DNA of 64,000 nucleotides from Ferrimonas senticii DSM 18821 (GTDB lineage Bacteria; Pseudomonadota; Gammaproteobacteria; Enterobacterales; Shewanellaceae): contig NZ_AUGM01000004.1 of the NCBI RefSeq assembly GCF_000422665.1, forward strand, positions 124,001 through 188,000, in the 5' to 3' direction. Below the pieces are notes generated by a model. That model worked only from the letters and a program-made list of their open reading frames with translations, made no database searches and was not told the DNA's origin. Each line of letters starts with the position of its first letter. Position 1 is the stretch's first letter. This document shows positions 19,701 through 27,804 of the stretch, piece by piece. The position numbers and the translations under genes were made by a program.

Positions 19701-19926
19701 ATTGAGCCAATAAGGCAACGGTGTAATTGGCATCGCGGTCGATCTTGCTGATCTGGGCCGACAGCAATTGGCCATTAAGCGAAAAGCGCTCGACCATGCT
19801 CTGCTGAATCATCTGTTTGGTGAAATGGTATTGCACCCCGATGACGACGGCGCCGGTAATTAGCGTCGCCAGAACCAACAGCCCAGCGGCCATTGCTTGG
19901 ATGGAAAAAGTGCGGTTACGCAGCAT
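16753..19926 (-). CDS. Membrane sensor with SBP_bac_3 and HD-GYP c-di-GMP phosphodiesterase domains
   Basis: A 1057-residue multi-domain protein. Order: TM helix (about 10-32), Cache-like periplasmic sensor (about 35-270), type-3 solute-binding domain (about 283-515; LRVSNQDAWEPMDF then GYAIDLFTLIGEMTGLKF), second TM helix (about 590-612), HAMP (about 615-665), HD-GYP (about 675-1040). Catalytic signatures are present: H in YTAGHCHRVPELG, HD in AWLHDCGKI, HH in SHHETLIGSGYPRGL and D in ADIFEALTAADRPYK. About 150 residues of Gln-rich helix separate the HD and the second half, longer than usual. It should hydrolyse c-di-GMP under control of a periplasmic ligand, perhaps an amino acid. Single gene. 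Confidence 0.88.
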   Translation of the reverse strand: MLRNRTFSIQAMAAGLLVLATLITGAVVIGVQYHFTKQMIQQSMVERFSLNGQLLSAQISKIDRDANYTVALLAQLAEPLLTGEHRQQQMQLLRQALEEQPAFYSAYIGFGDDRFLQLFDLNHAPQMRQQVAAGDNDRWVVSSYQAASENLPRIQTTEIYDQQFQLTRQFSEVDNYFPSQRTWFKQAQQHGNHKTDPYQFFEVDINGQSYSHRIGDTDAVIAIDVVLASIAKMIQNDPKRRPLSAITKAYLVDQYGEVLATNQQSTDDVSLPPSQPLLLTEAQQQFIAHSPTLRVSNQDAWEPMDFTVGGVPKGYAIDLFTLIGEMTGLKFRFSNGQSWAQLQQAFIAGEIDILQSSQRHQDNQQLGRFSTPMFTMPFALATLETDSITELLQWQGRRLGILAGWSVIPLLKQHYPDITIIEFNELKPAFDALRDGQIDGVLGAKQILQYKQAQYYLNQINLHDNLSDLDALFDGHYYMVVADEQPLLQQILNKALANISREQHQALDRRWLSGSPQLLASTEKSTLPYKKLLQLLEQQQGLGSLQLLTVQGQPTYVYADKVSSLSELNDYFVVAIPEQYLVDQVTEQIRGSVLFTAAIIVLLLPLAWLFSQPVVRPILQLRRETQKIKRRQFEQVAPVPTSISELADLSGSVQQMADTIAAHEQAQKAFIESIIKLIANAIDQKSPYTAGHCHRVPELGIMLMEAVEQAQDGPFAGFHFNSDDERREFRIAAWLHDCGKITTPDHIVDKGSKLEAIYNRIHEVRMRFEVLWRDAEIKALVQQIAQPQQLEQIQAELAARQQQLQQQFAFVAECNIGGERFSEQQRQQLQQIATQTWQRHFDDRLGLSPLEQTLLRGEAPSLPATEALLSDKPQHRICSQHDHSNEPSYGINMAPPELLQNLGELYNLSIERGTLTPEDRYRINEHMVSGIKMLESLPFPPELSRVPRYATSHHETLIGSGYPRGLTGEQLSVPEQALVIADIFEALTAADRPYKRAKTLSESIQIMTKMANRQHFDKQLFALFLRSGTYLRYAHEHLDPAQIDEVDIQHCLDQLEL

Positions 19927-20127
19927 TTAAGGAACGAGCCTCTAAGGTATCGCCGATGGCGCTGCGGGTAAGTATCGCTGCAGTCTGCCACCAGCGCCAT
20001 TGATGAAGGTCATCTTGGATGAAGTTAATGGGAGGATGCCGGTTGCCGTGATTGATAACCCCGTTCCCAAGAGCTGGCTAAAACAATCATGAACTGCGGC
20101 AAACCCCTAGGACATATGTCAGTTCTG

Positions 20128-21012
20128 TCATAAGGCAGGGATTTTGCTGGGCGGGGTGCCAAAGTAGCGTTTGAATTCTCGGCTAAATTGAGTCGCGCTT
20201 TCATAGCCGACGGCAAAGGCGGCGGCACTGGCTGCCATCCCTTGATAGACGATCAGCCCTTTGGCTTTGTTTAAACGCAGCTTTTTTAAGTACTGCAGCG
20301 GCGAATCCGCCACTGACGCTTTGAAGGCGCGAAAAAAGGCCGATTCGCTCATTCCGGCGACTTGTGCCAGTTGCTCTACCGTTAGTTTCTGCTCGAGGTT
20401 CTGCTGGATATGCTCGATGCTGGCACTGATCCGTGCCAGATGTTGATCCTGCTGCACTAACGCGGCAAGCAGATGACGCTTGGGACCGGTAAGCAGTTGG
20501 TAGTAGATGATCGCCAACCAATGCGGCGCTAAGGCGTTAGCTGAGGCCGGTTGCAACAGCGCTTGAGCCAGCTGGTTCAGTGCTTGATGCAGAGCTTCGT
20601 TGCGTCGGAGCTTATCCACGCCGCTGCCCTGATAGGGCGCAAAGTAACTATCACCATGCTGCTGTTGCAGTTGTGCCACCATGGGGCGCAGCAGCGGCAA
20701 CTCAAACGGCAGGTACATCCCTAGCATCGGCTGGCTCTTGGAAGCGAAGCTGTGACACTCAATGGGGTAGCTGGTGGCGATCAGTAATATGTCCTGATTG
20801 TCATAATCGAACCGTTGCTGGCCAAAGCGGACTTGTTTACGGCCTTGGGCTAACACCGCCATCCCTTGTGGATACATCACCGGCGTTGATTGCTGTGGCT
20901 GGTCGCGGCCATACAAGGCAATTTTTGGATAATGGCAGCACACCGGCTCGCCTTGATAATCACCACCATGCTGTTGATACAGCTGGCTTAGGGTGTCGCT
21001 AAACCGGGACAT
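20128..21012 (-). CDS. AraC family regulator, YqhC-like
   Basis: A 294-residue regulator with an N-terminal AraC_N domain (YPQGMAVLAQGRKQVRFG) and a C-terminal AraC double helix-turn-helix (LTVEQLAQVAGMSESAFFRA; YESATQFSREFKRYFG). ATG 21012 follows AAGGA; a TTG eight codons upstream lacks support. It is divergent from a YqhD-type dehydrogenase, as yqhC is in E. coli, where YqhC activates yqhD in response to aldehydes. The same role is inferred here, but a MITE is inserted between the two genes. Confidence 0.85.
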   Translation of the reverse strand: MSRFSDTLSQLYQQHGGDYQGEPVCCHYPKIALYGRDQPQQSTPVMYPQGMAVLAQGRKQVRFGQQRFDYDNQDILLIATSYPIECHSFASKSQPMLGMYLPFELPLLRPMVAQLQQQHGDSYFAPYQGSGVDKLRRNEALHQALNQLAQALLQPASANALAPHWLAIIYYQLLTGPKRHLLAALVQQDQHLARISASIEHIQQNLEQKLTVEQLAQVAGMSESAFFRAFKASVADSPLQYLKKLRLNKAKGLIVYQGMAASAAAFAVGYESATQFSREFKRYFGTPPSKIPAL

Positions 21013-21202
21013 TGGCACATCCTTGAACCGTTGCAAATAATCACCATTGTGCGTAAGCCGGTAGCATTAGACAAACATTTGCCAAGATCTGGCAGGAATA
21101 GGCTGAAACTTGATGGGAATGGGCAAGAGTTATCGATGTCGTTGTTATTATGCTAAAGCAACTAATCTGGATAGCTTACAGATACGTGATCGGTAAGCGC
21201 TA

Positions 21203-21445
21203 GGGCGTGTTGACGTTTGGTGTTCAGAATTTGGTCGAGGATAGCGACTGTCAATCGAGGATTACGATTGAAGGCATAGTGGCTTTATGTCGAAATCGTA
21301 TGACAAAGAGTGACAGGCGCTAGTCCGGCCCTGCAAGGCGCCCTTCGGTGATTAATGAACAGTCAAATTGATTGAGCAAGTCTAATTTGGCATTAACAAT
21401 GGCCGATGATGGGCGCAAAAATATACGACAAAGGTCAACACGCCC
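21203..21445. mobile_element. MITE family A, copy 1 (243 bp, complete)
   Basis: It begins GGGCGTGTTGAC and ends GTCAACACGCCC, a perfect 12-bp terminal inverted repeat extending imperfectly inward. TA lies directly outside both ends (21201-21202 and 21446-21447), as left by TA-targeting IS630/mariner-type transposases. No ORF is inside. An internal inverted repeat TAGCGACTGTCA / TGACAGGCGCTA brackets a further imperfect stem. Two related copies are at 36897-37022 and 59698-59956. The right end is 23 bp before the yqhD start. Confidence 0.8.
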
Positions 21446-21468
21446 TAAAACATCACCAAGGAGTGACG

Positions 21469-22614
21469 ATGAAATTCAGTTTTGAGAACTCGACCCGAAT
21501 CCATTTTGGCGAAGGGCAGATCGCCCAAATCAGCCACGATATTCCTACCGATAACAAGGTACTGGTGCTGTATGGCGGTGGCTCGATTAAGGCCAACGGC
21601 GTGTATGACCAAGTGGCAGCGGCGCTGGCGGGGCATCAGTGGGGCGAATTTGGCGGTATTGAACCCAATCCGCAGTATGACACCTTGATGCAGGCGGTGG
21701 AGCTGATCCGCTCAGAAGGTTATGACTACTTGCTGGCAGTTGGCGGTGGTTCGGTTGCCGATGGCACTAAATTTATCGCCGCCGCAGTCAGCTACCCAGG
21801 TGATCCGTGGGAGATCCTAGCTCAAGGCAAGCCGGCAGTCAGCGCCTTGCCAATTGGCTGTGTGCTAACCCTGCCGGCAACCGGTTCGGAATCTAACATC
21901 GGTGCGGTGGTCTCTCGCGGTAGCAGTAAGCTGGCGTTTATGGATCCGCGAGTACGTCCGCTGTTTGCGGTGCTGGACCCACAGGTCACCCTGACTCTGC
22001 CACCACGGCAGGTCGCTAATGGTGTGGTTGATGCCTTTGTTCATGTGATCGAGCAGTACCTGACGTTTGATCACGGTGCCAAAGTGCAAGATCGCTTTAG
22101 CGAAGGCTTGCTGCTTACGCTGATTGAAGAGGGGCCGAAAGCGCTGAGCCAGCCGGATGACATCACGGTTCGTAGCAACGTAATGTGGGCCGCGACCATG
22201 GCGCTTAATGGTCTGATTGGCGCTGGCGTACCGCAGGATTGGACCACCCATATGATTGGCCATGAGCTTACCGGCCACTATGGCGTCGATCACGGTCGCA
22301 GCCTAACCATCATGCTGCCTGCGGTCATGAAGGCGCGCCGAGTGCAAAAGGGCGACAAGATTGTCCAGCTTGGTGAGCGCGTGTTTGGGATCACCGCCGG
22401 CAGTCGTGATCAGCGTATCGATGCCACCATCGAGGCGGTAATCGCCTTCTTCAAGCAGATGCAAGTGCCGACGTCGTTGGCGGATATCGACTTAGGTGAT
22501 GAGGCGATCGAAAAAGCGCTGGCAAGCCTGGCCGCTCATGGCCGCCAAGGGATGAGCGAGCAGGGCGATGTTGGCCCAGCAGAGCTGCGGCAGATGCTGG
22601 AATTGGCTCGTTAA
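21469..22614 (+). CDS. yqhD: Iron-containing alcohol dehydrogenase, YqhD-type aldehyde reductase
   Basis: A 381-residue enzyme highly similar to E. coli YqhD along its length: GGGSIKANGVYDQV (cofactor loop near residue 37), GGIEPNPQYDTLMQAV, AVGGGSVADGTKFIAAA, and metal ligands in VVDAFVHVIEQ and HMIGHELTGHYGVDHG. YqhD reduces short-chain and peroxidation-derived aldehydes with NADPH. ATG 21469 follows AAGGAG; an upstream frame runs into the MITE and is not used. Divergent from the YqhC-like regulator. A terminator follows. Confidence 0.92.
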   Translation: MKFSFENSTRIHFGEGQIAQISHDIPTDNKVLVLYGGGSIKANGVYDQVAAALAGHQWGEFGGIEPNPQYDTLMQAVELIRSEGYDYLLAVGGGSVADGTKFIAAAVSYPGDPWEILAQGKPAVSALPIGCVLTLPATGSESNIGAVVSRGSSKLAFMDPRVRPLFAVLDPQVTLTLPPRQVANGVVDAFVHVIEQYLTFDHGAKVQDRFSEGLLLTLIEEGPKALSQPDDITVRSNVMWAATMALNGLIGAGVPQDWTTHMIGHELTGHYGVDHGRSLTIMLPAVMKARRVQKGDKIVQLGERVFGITAGSRDQRIDATIEAVIAFFKQMQVPTSLADIDLGDEAIEKALASLAAHGRQGMSEQGDVGPAELRQMLELAR

Positions 22615-22634
22615 GGTTGCGCTGTTAGCCAAAT

Positions 22635-22668
22635 CAAAGCCCTGCAATTGCAGGGCTTTGTTGTTTCT
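22635..22668. terminator. Bidirectional terminator
   Basis: CAAAGCCCTGCAA / TTGCAGGGCTTTG is a 26-bp perfect palindrome followed by a T-rich stretch. It lies between convergent yqhD and the acetyltransferase gene. Confidence 0.85.
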
Positions 22669-22678
22669 GGAGCGTACT

Positions 22679-23236
22679 TTAAGCGCGGTTATCGGCTTTC
22701 AATACTCTGGCTGGATTACCACCGACGGTGGTAAAGGCGGCAACATCTTTGGTGACGACCGAACCGGCCGCGACAATCGCCCCTTTGCCGATGGTGACCC
22801 CCGGCAACACAATCACCCCTGCGCCCAGCCAAACGTTGTCTTCAATTACGATCGGTTTGGCGGTTTCCATCCCAGCTTGGCGCTCGGCCATATCATTGGC
22901 GTGATTAACGGTGATCAGCTGACATTTGGGGCCGATCAGCACGTAGTCACCGATGGTGATGCCGGCGTGATCCAACAGCACACAATCCCAATTGATAAAG
23001 CTGCGCTCGCCGATGCGAATAAACTGGCCATAGCAGGTGAACAGCGGCGGCTGGATCATGGCGCTATCAGCCATCTGCAGTCCCATCTGGCGCAGTAGCT
23101 GCTGACCGTCGTTGCAACTCACCCCTTGGTTAAAGGCTTTAAGTAGTGGATACAGTCGCTGACGGATCTGCTCCAGTTCATCGGCAAACAAGCTGTAGGG
23201 CTGGCCGGATTGCATTAGGGTGATGGCGTTGGTCAT
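22679..23236 (-). CDS. Hexapeptide-repeat O-acetyltransferase (maltose/NodL type)
   Basis: A 185-residue protein with an N-terminal Mac-like helical part and a left-handed beta-helix made of hexapeptide repeats ([36 protein letters not shown]). The catalytic His is in LITVNHAND. Members acetylate sugars such as maltose, galactosides or chitooligomers with acetyl-CoA. ATG 23236 gives the usual start; a longer frame would overlap the pilin gene. It starts 11 bp after the stop of the pilin gene, so the two are probably co-transcribed. Confidence 0.85.
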   Translation of the reverse strand: MTNAITLMQSGQPYSLFADELEQIRQRLYPLLKAFNQGVSCNDGQQLLRQMGLQMADSAMIQPPLFTCYGQFIRIGERSFINWDCVLLDHAGITIGDYVLIGPKCQLITVNHANDMAERQAGMETAKPIVIEDNVWLGAGVIVLPGVTIGKGAIVAAGSVVTKDVAAFTTVGGNPARVLKADNRA

Positions 23237-23247
23237 GGCGTTCGGGC

Positions 23248-23772
23248 TTAACAGCCGGTGGTTACGTACTTTACGGAATTTTGGTCGTAATACATACGAC
23301 ACAGACCTGCTTTGATGTCGCCGTTTTTAAGCGTATCAAAACCGATATAAAGTTGGTGCTGACTTGCCCCGGTCTTAATCACCAGGCTGGGATCGATTTC
23401 AATCACTTTATGTACTTGATGATTATCAACCATCCACTTGCCGTGTTCGTTAATCATCATCACGTCGATGCCATCGTTATTGAGGATGTCTTCTTGATCC
23501 AACGAGCTGTCACTGTCGATAGCCCCATTGTTGTTCATATCTAAAAACGGTTGGGATGCGCCGGTAGCAAATAGCAAATTACCGGGGATCTCTGCGGCGA
23601 CTTGGGTCATGCGGATGGCGTCTTTTAACGATGCTGCTAGGGCCTCAATGGTGGCGATTCGCGCCTCACGTTGCATATCAATGTACTTGGGAGCTGCCAC
23701 TGCAGCTAGTACACCTAAAATGACGATCACCACCACCAATTCAACCAAGGTAAAGCCGGGTTGCTTGTTCAT
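23248..23772 (-). CDS. Type IV prepilin-like protein
   Basis: A 174-residue protein with a class III signal: leader MNKQPG, cleavage before [20 protein letters not shown], with Glu at mature position 5. The globular part has a Cys pair (GLCRMYY and terminal TGC) that could form the D-loop disulfide, and an Asp/Asn-rich stretch ([14 protein letters not shown]) resembling a calcium-binding loop. ATG 23772 follows GAGGTG. Probably a type IV pilin of MSHA or PilA kind, or a type II pseudopilin. No assembly genes are nearby. Confidence 0.88.
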   Translation of the reverse strand: MNKQPGFTLVELVVVIVILGVLAAVAAPKYIDMQREARIATIEALAASLKDAIRMTQVAAEIPGNLLFATGASQPFLDMNNNGAIDSDSSLDQEDILNNDGIDVMMINEHGKWMVDNHQVHKVIEIDPSLVIKTGASQHQLYIGFDTLKNGDIKAGLCRMYYDQNSVKYVTTGC

Positions 23773-23962
23773 GTTGTTCACCTCAGTGACAAAAAAGGGC
23801 GTTATTGTACCGCTCTCTCGCAGTTTAGCTGTTGAGTATCGATGTAAATTTGCGCGAGATCGGTAATTTTGCGCTTGAATTTGATTCGGGTTATCACCAT
23901 TTCCTATGCATCTCATCGGCAAGCGTTAGGTTTGCTGTTTTTCCCTAATTGGATCAATTGAT

Positions 23963-24439
23963 ATGAGCTTTACTCCTGCCTTAACCGCCATTGGTGAACT
24001 GCAATTTGCCCTGCATCCCGCCCCAGGTCTAGATGGCCAATTAACGGCCGATGTCGCGACGTTAAAACAAGCCGGTGTCGGCGTGGTGGTAACCACTTTG
24101 ACTCCAGCGGAGCTAACCGAGTTTGGTTTGGCTGAGTTAGGCCAAACTGTGCAAGCGGCCGACATCGTTTGGCTGCATCTACCGGTACAGGATAAGTCCC
24201 TGCCTGCCGCAGAATTTGAACAAGGCTGGGCGGATGCTTTAGAGCAGCTAACTGAATCTGCCGCAGCCGGTGAGCGAATTTCGGTGCATTGCCGTGGTGG
24301 CACCGGTCGCACCGGCTTAGTCGCCGCCAAAATCGCCTTGGCACTGGGTGCCGATTTTGATGCCACCATCGACGCGATTCGCGTCGCCCGCCCGGGTGCG
24401 CTGCAAGCGGAAGCGCAGTTGGATTACCTGCGCGGGTAA
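23963..24439 (+). CDS. Dual-specificity/tyrosine phosphatase-like protein
   Basis: A 158-residue protein with the CX5R phosphatase loop HCRGGTGRTG (about residues 112-121) and an upstream Asp-containing loop (LHLPVQDKSLP) where the general acid may lie. It resembles the cyclin-dependent-kinase-inhibitor-3-like family of bacterial DSPs. The substrate is unknown. Divergent from the pilin gene. A large repeat region follows. Confidence 0.82.
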   Translation: MSFTPALTAIGELQFALHPAPGLDGQLTADVATLKQAGVGVVVTTLTPAELTEFGLAELGQTVQAADIVWLHLPVQDKSLPAAEFEQGWADALEQLTESAAAGERISVHCRGGTGRTGLVAAKIALALGADFDATIDAIRVARPGALQAEAQLDYLRG

Positions 24440-24482
24440 ATTTTCGTTGGCGCAATCCTCTGCGGTTCATTCGGCCTGCTCT

Positions 24483-25240
24483 AAGCCGACTTGTTGACGC
24501 CGAGTGGAATCGCAAACGTAGCGGCACGCCGAGGGCAGGATGCCCGAGAGGCCCGTGAAGGCAGGGATGCCGCCTCGGGCCGGTGCTGCCGCGAAGTGCG
24601 GTGAGAACGAGGGGCTTTCGTCAACCTTGGAGGCAAAGGGGAATCCAATGGGGCGAAGCCCCGTGGCCGCCGGAGGCAGAGAAAAGAGAGTTGGTAGTGA
24701 TTGATTCGCCGTAGGCAGAAACAGCAAGGCGATCGCCAAGTTCTATCTCCCTATTGCATAGCCATTAGCCTCCGGCGGGCGAGGGCTGCGCCCTCTGCAC
24801 ACCCGAAAGCCTCCAACACGGCGACAACTCTTCGCTCCTTGTGCTGCTCCTTTCGGCACTGCGCTGATGCGCCATCCCGGATACCAATGCTACGAGGTAG
24901 TTTCTCTGCTCAGAAGCGCTCACAGGCAATGAATCGAGGCAGCGTTTAGTGGCAATAGTGGGCCTATTTCGAGAAACGCTAACGTAGAGTCAATGGCTGT
25001 GAGCGCTTCCCTTCGGGCTGGCTGAAATGGCCACAATACGGCGTTAGTTAACTTTGCTTTAGAGCCACTAAAGCGTCAGTTAACTGCCTTGTCTTGTACC
25101 CATTTCAGCTCAGCTGAGTGCGGAAATACCTCGCAGCATTGGTATATAAGCAGCGCACTTCGGCCATCCATGCCCTACGGCCTCAATACGCAGCCCACCA
25201 CTCAGCGCCGCGAGTCGGCCAAAGCCCGTTGGCGCAACCG
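24483..25240. repeat. Mosaic intergenic repeat R1 (modules alpha-beta-gamma-delta)
   Basis: No gene is seen between the phosphatase and rhlE. The stretch holds four modules that recur in opposite orientation at 38669-39390: alpha (24483-24679, starts AAGCCGACTTGTTGACGCCG), beta (24768-24879), gamma (24880-25145) and delta (25146-25240). Many bases are identical between copies across the whole set. Open frames here are by-products of the repeat. Confidence 0.8.
24880..25145. mobile_element. MITE family gamma, copy 1 (266 bp)
   Basis: The left end ATACCAATGCTACGAGGTA and right end TACCTCGCAGCATTGGTAT are inverted 19-bp terminal repeats with one mismatch. There is no coding capacity. A near-identical inverted copy is at 39013-39277. 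It sits inside the larger mosaic repeat R1. Confidence 0.75.
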
Positions 25241-25299
25241 TCATCTATAAATTGTATTAGGTTGCGTTTTTGATGACGGTGATTTGAAGTGCTTTTGAC

Positions 25300-25418
25300 T
25301 GACAACTGACAACTGACAACTGACAACTGACAACTGACAACTGACAACTGACAACTGACAACTGACAACTGACAACTGACAACTGACAACTGACAACTGA
25401 CAACTGACAACTGACAAC
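25300..25418. repeat. Heptanucleotide tandem repeat (TGACAAC)x17
   Basis: Seventeen perfect copies of TGACAAC occupy 119 bp, preceded by a partial TGAC. Because 7 is not a multiple of 3, the reverse strand gives open frames reading repeated SVVSCQL; these are spurious. The same unit recurs at 32687-32728 (6 copies) and 53775-53830 (8 copies). Confidence 0.97.
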
Positions 25419-25427
25419 TGCGCCAGA

Positions 25428-25466
25428 TACAACAAGGGCGTCATCTTGCGATGACGCCCTTGTTTA
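25428..25466 (-). terminator. Terminator of rhlE
   Basis: A 15-bp perfect stem (25431-25445 with 25450-25464) around TTGC, 10 bp downstream of the rhlE stop, with short T stretches. Confidence 0.75.
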
Positions 25467-25476
25467 TGGACAAGCC

Positions 25477-26988
25477 TTAACCGTTGTTAGAACGGTTTGG
25501 CTGGCGGTTGCCGCCTTGGCCACCGGCGGCGTTGCCACTGCGGTTTTGACCGCCACGACGACGCTGGCCGTTGCGGTTACCGGCAGGCTTATCACCTTGG
25601 CCGCCATTGCCCTGATTGGTGCGCTGGCCGCCAGTTGGGCGCTGACCATCACGACCTTGACCACCTTGACGTTGGCCTTGGCCGCCGTTTGGACGACGAC
25701 GGCGGTTGCCGTTGTGGTTGCGAGCCTGACCTTCACCGTTAGTGGCAGCGTTGCCTTGTGGCTGACCGCCTCCAGCTTGTGGGGCTTTCGGCTTTTTCGG
25801 TTTCTTTGGCTTTTTCGCTTTCAGCGGACGCAGTGGCTTTGATTCTGGCAGCGGGTGATGCGGATTGAAGCCGTCGACAACTTCCCGTGGCAGATGCTGC
25901 TGGGTCAGCTGTTCGATGTCATTCAGCAGCTCGAACTCTTCGGCGCACACCAAGGAAATGGCATGACCTGAAGCGCCAGCGCGACCGGTACGACCGATGC
26001 GGTGAACGTAGTCTTCCGCCACCTGTGGCAGTTCGAAGTTCACCACCTGTGGCAGCTGATCGATATCGAGACCACGAGCGGCGATATCGGTAGCAACCAA
26101 GGCGCGAATGTCACCGGATTTGAACTCGGCCAAAGCGCGGGTACGAGCACCTTGGCTCTTGTTGCCGTGAATTGGCGCCGCTTTGATGTTGAACTCTTCC
26201 AAATGACGCGCCAAGCGGTTGGCCATGTGCTTGGTCTTGGTAAACACCAATACCTGCTGCCAGTTGTTTTGGCCGATCAGCTGGGTCAGCAGCATCGCTT
26301 TTTGCTTCTTATCAACCGGGTGAACCAGCTGCTCTACGGTGCGGGCGGTGGCGTTTTTCGGGGTGACCGAAATTTCCACTGGGTTGTGCACCAAGCCTTT
26401 GGCTAAGTCGCGAATTTCATCAGAGAAAGTGGCCGAGAACAGCAGGTTCTGACGCTTGGCTGGCAGCAGCGCCAGGATCTTTTTGATGTCGCGGATAAAG
26501 CCCATATCCAGCATGCGGTCGGCTTCATCCAGCACCAGCACTTCCAGCTGGTCAAAACGGATGGCGTTTTGCTGATACAAGTCCAGCAGACGGCCGGGAC
26601 AGGCCACCAGCAGTTCCACACCGCGGCGCAGATTCATCATCTGCGGGTTGATCTTCACCCCACCGTAAACCACCGCGCTGCGCAGCGGGGTGTGACGGGC
26701 GTATTGGTCGATGTTTTCCTGCACCTGCGCCGCCAGTTCGCGGGTTGGGGTCAGGATCAGCGCTTTACAGCGGTTAGCGCTGGCACGCTGACTGCCTTGC
26801 AGGCGCTCAAGGATCGGCAGGGTAAAGCCAGCAGTTTTGCCGGTACCGGTTTGCGCCGCCGCCATTACGTCTTGGCCCGCGAGGACCGCTGGGATCGCCT
26901 CAGCCTGAATTGGGGTTGGGGTGGTGTAGCCCTGTTCTTCAATGGCACGCAGCAGCGGTGCCGATAGGCCGAGATCGTTAAAACTCAT
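25477..26988 (-). CDS. rhlE: DEAD-box RNA helicase RhlE-like
   Basis: A 503-residue helicase. Q motif [20 protein letters not shown], motif [10 protein letters not shown], Ia [12 protein letters not shown] in [16 protein letters not shown] in FSATFS, motif [12 protein letters not shown]. After about residue 375 comes a basic low-complexity tail: a Lys/Pro stretch, then an Arg/Gly/Gln/Asn-rich region to the end, typical of RNA-binding tails on RhlE. It unwinds short RNA duplexes in ribosome assembly and mRNA decay. Monocistronic. Confidence 0.92.
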   Translation of the reverse strand: MSFNDLGLSAPLLRAIEEQGYTTPTPIQAEAIPAVLAGQDVMAAAQTGTGKTAGFTLPILERLQGSQRASANRCKALILTPTRELAAQVQENIDQYARHTPLRSAVVYGGVKINPQMMNLRRGVELLVACPGRLLDLYQQNAIRFDQLEVLVLDEADRMLDMGFIRDIKKILALLPAKRQNLLFSATFSDEIRDLAKGLVHNPVEISVTPKNATARTVEQLVHPVDKKQKAMLLTQLIGQNNWQQVLVFTKTKHMANRLARHLEEFNIKAAPIHGNKSQGARTRALAEFKSGDIRALVATDIAARGLDIDQLPQVVNFELPQVAEDYVHRIGRTGRAGASGHAISLVCAEEFELLNDIEQLTQQHLPREVVDGFNPHHPLPESKPLRPLKAKKPKKPKKPKAPQAGGGQPQGNAATNGEGQARNHNGNRRRRPNGGQGQRQGGQGRDGQRPTGGQRTNQGNGGQGDKPAGNRNGQRRRGGQNRSGNAAGGQGGNRQPNRSNNG

Positions 26989-27245
26989 GAGTTCTCGCAG
27001 TAGGGGGATTCAAAAGGGGGCGCAGTGTAGCCGAAAGTTCGAGCAATTGCTGCTTAAATGCGTCGATGGGGGTAATTGGCCATCTCTTGGCAGTGATTAG
27101 ATGTTCGTTATCAGTCGTGAGTTTTGAGTTGTTAGCTAGCAGTAATCAGCTTGCAGTTATCAGTTATTAGGAGCTTGGTAACGGTGCCAGAATGTCAGCA
27201 ATTAACAGCCGCTTTGGTGTGCTTGCTCTAACTGAAAACTGCCGA

Positions 27246-27770
27246 CTAATAACTGCTTTTATCTGACCGTATTCGGTCGATCTCCACCTCATCGATACCG
27301 AGCGAGCGTAAAAACTGCAGGTGGCTGGCGGGCGCGCTTTGTTCAAAATTACGGTGCCACTGGCGCATCTGCGCTTCATCAAAGCCGGCGGTTTGCATCA
27401 TCGCTACCCAACGGGCTTTGCTCATCGATACCGTCGCTGCCAATTGCGGCTGCTGCAGGGCCAACATTATCGCGTGCTGTTGTTGCCGCAATTGCTCAAT
27501 CTGCTGTTCCAGCTCGCTGAAGTGTTGGCTCAGCAGCGCAGCTTGTTGGCTTAGATCATCCCGGCTGAGCAGCTGTTTGATCTCGCTGATCCCAAGGCCG
27601 TAGCTGCGATAACTGCAGATCTGCTGCAACCGCGCCACCGCTTTGGCGTCGTAATAGCGGTAGCCGTTGGCCGCTCGTAGGGTCGGCAGCAGCAGTTGCT
27701 CGCGCTCGTAATAGAGTAACGTGGTGCGCGACAGCGAATGCTGTCGCGCCAATTGGGTGATGGTGATCAT
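27246..27770 (-). CDS. MerR family regulator
   Basis: A 174-residue regulator with MerR helix-turn-helix at the N-terminus (ITQLARQHSLSRTTLLYYER), the RYYD-type second motif, and a coiled-coil dimer helix (about 75-110) rich in Gln. No Cys cluster indicates metal sensing. ATG 27770 is used rather than a TTG three codons upstream. It lies 34 bp downstream of the EamA gene in the same direction, so the two may be co-transcribed. Confidence 0.88.
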   Translation of the reverse strand: MITITQLARQHSLSRTTLLYYEREQLLLPTLRAANGYRYYDAKAVARLQQICSYRSYGLGISEIKQLLSRDDLSQQAALLSQHFSELEQQIEQLRQQQHAIMLALQQPQLAATVSMSKARWVAMMQTAGFDEAQMRQWHRNFEQSAPASHLQFLRSLGIDEVEIDRIRSDKSSY

Positions 27771-27804
27771 GCCAAGCAAGCCAATAGTTTTGATGTCCGC
27801 CAGT

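Noticed and set aside
24701-24949. Open frame with a near copy at 39209-39475 (shared RRARA-PSAHP pattern)
   Set aside because: Both lie in the mosaic repeats R1 and R2. Similarity follows from the DNA repeat, there is no ribosome site, and frames exist on both strands.
25300-25418. Possible CRISPR array
   Set aside because: Units are 7 bp, perfectly contiguous, with no spacers; the 50-bp and 77-bp repeats also lack unique spacers, and no cas gene is present.
25183-25444. Open frames reading repeated SVVSCQL
   Set aside because: Direct translation of the (TGACAAC)n heptamer in several frames; not a gene.
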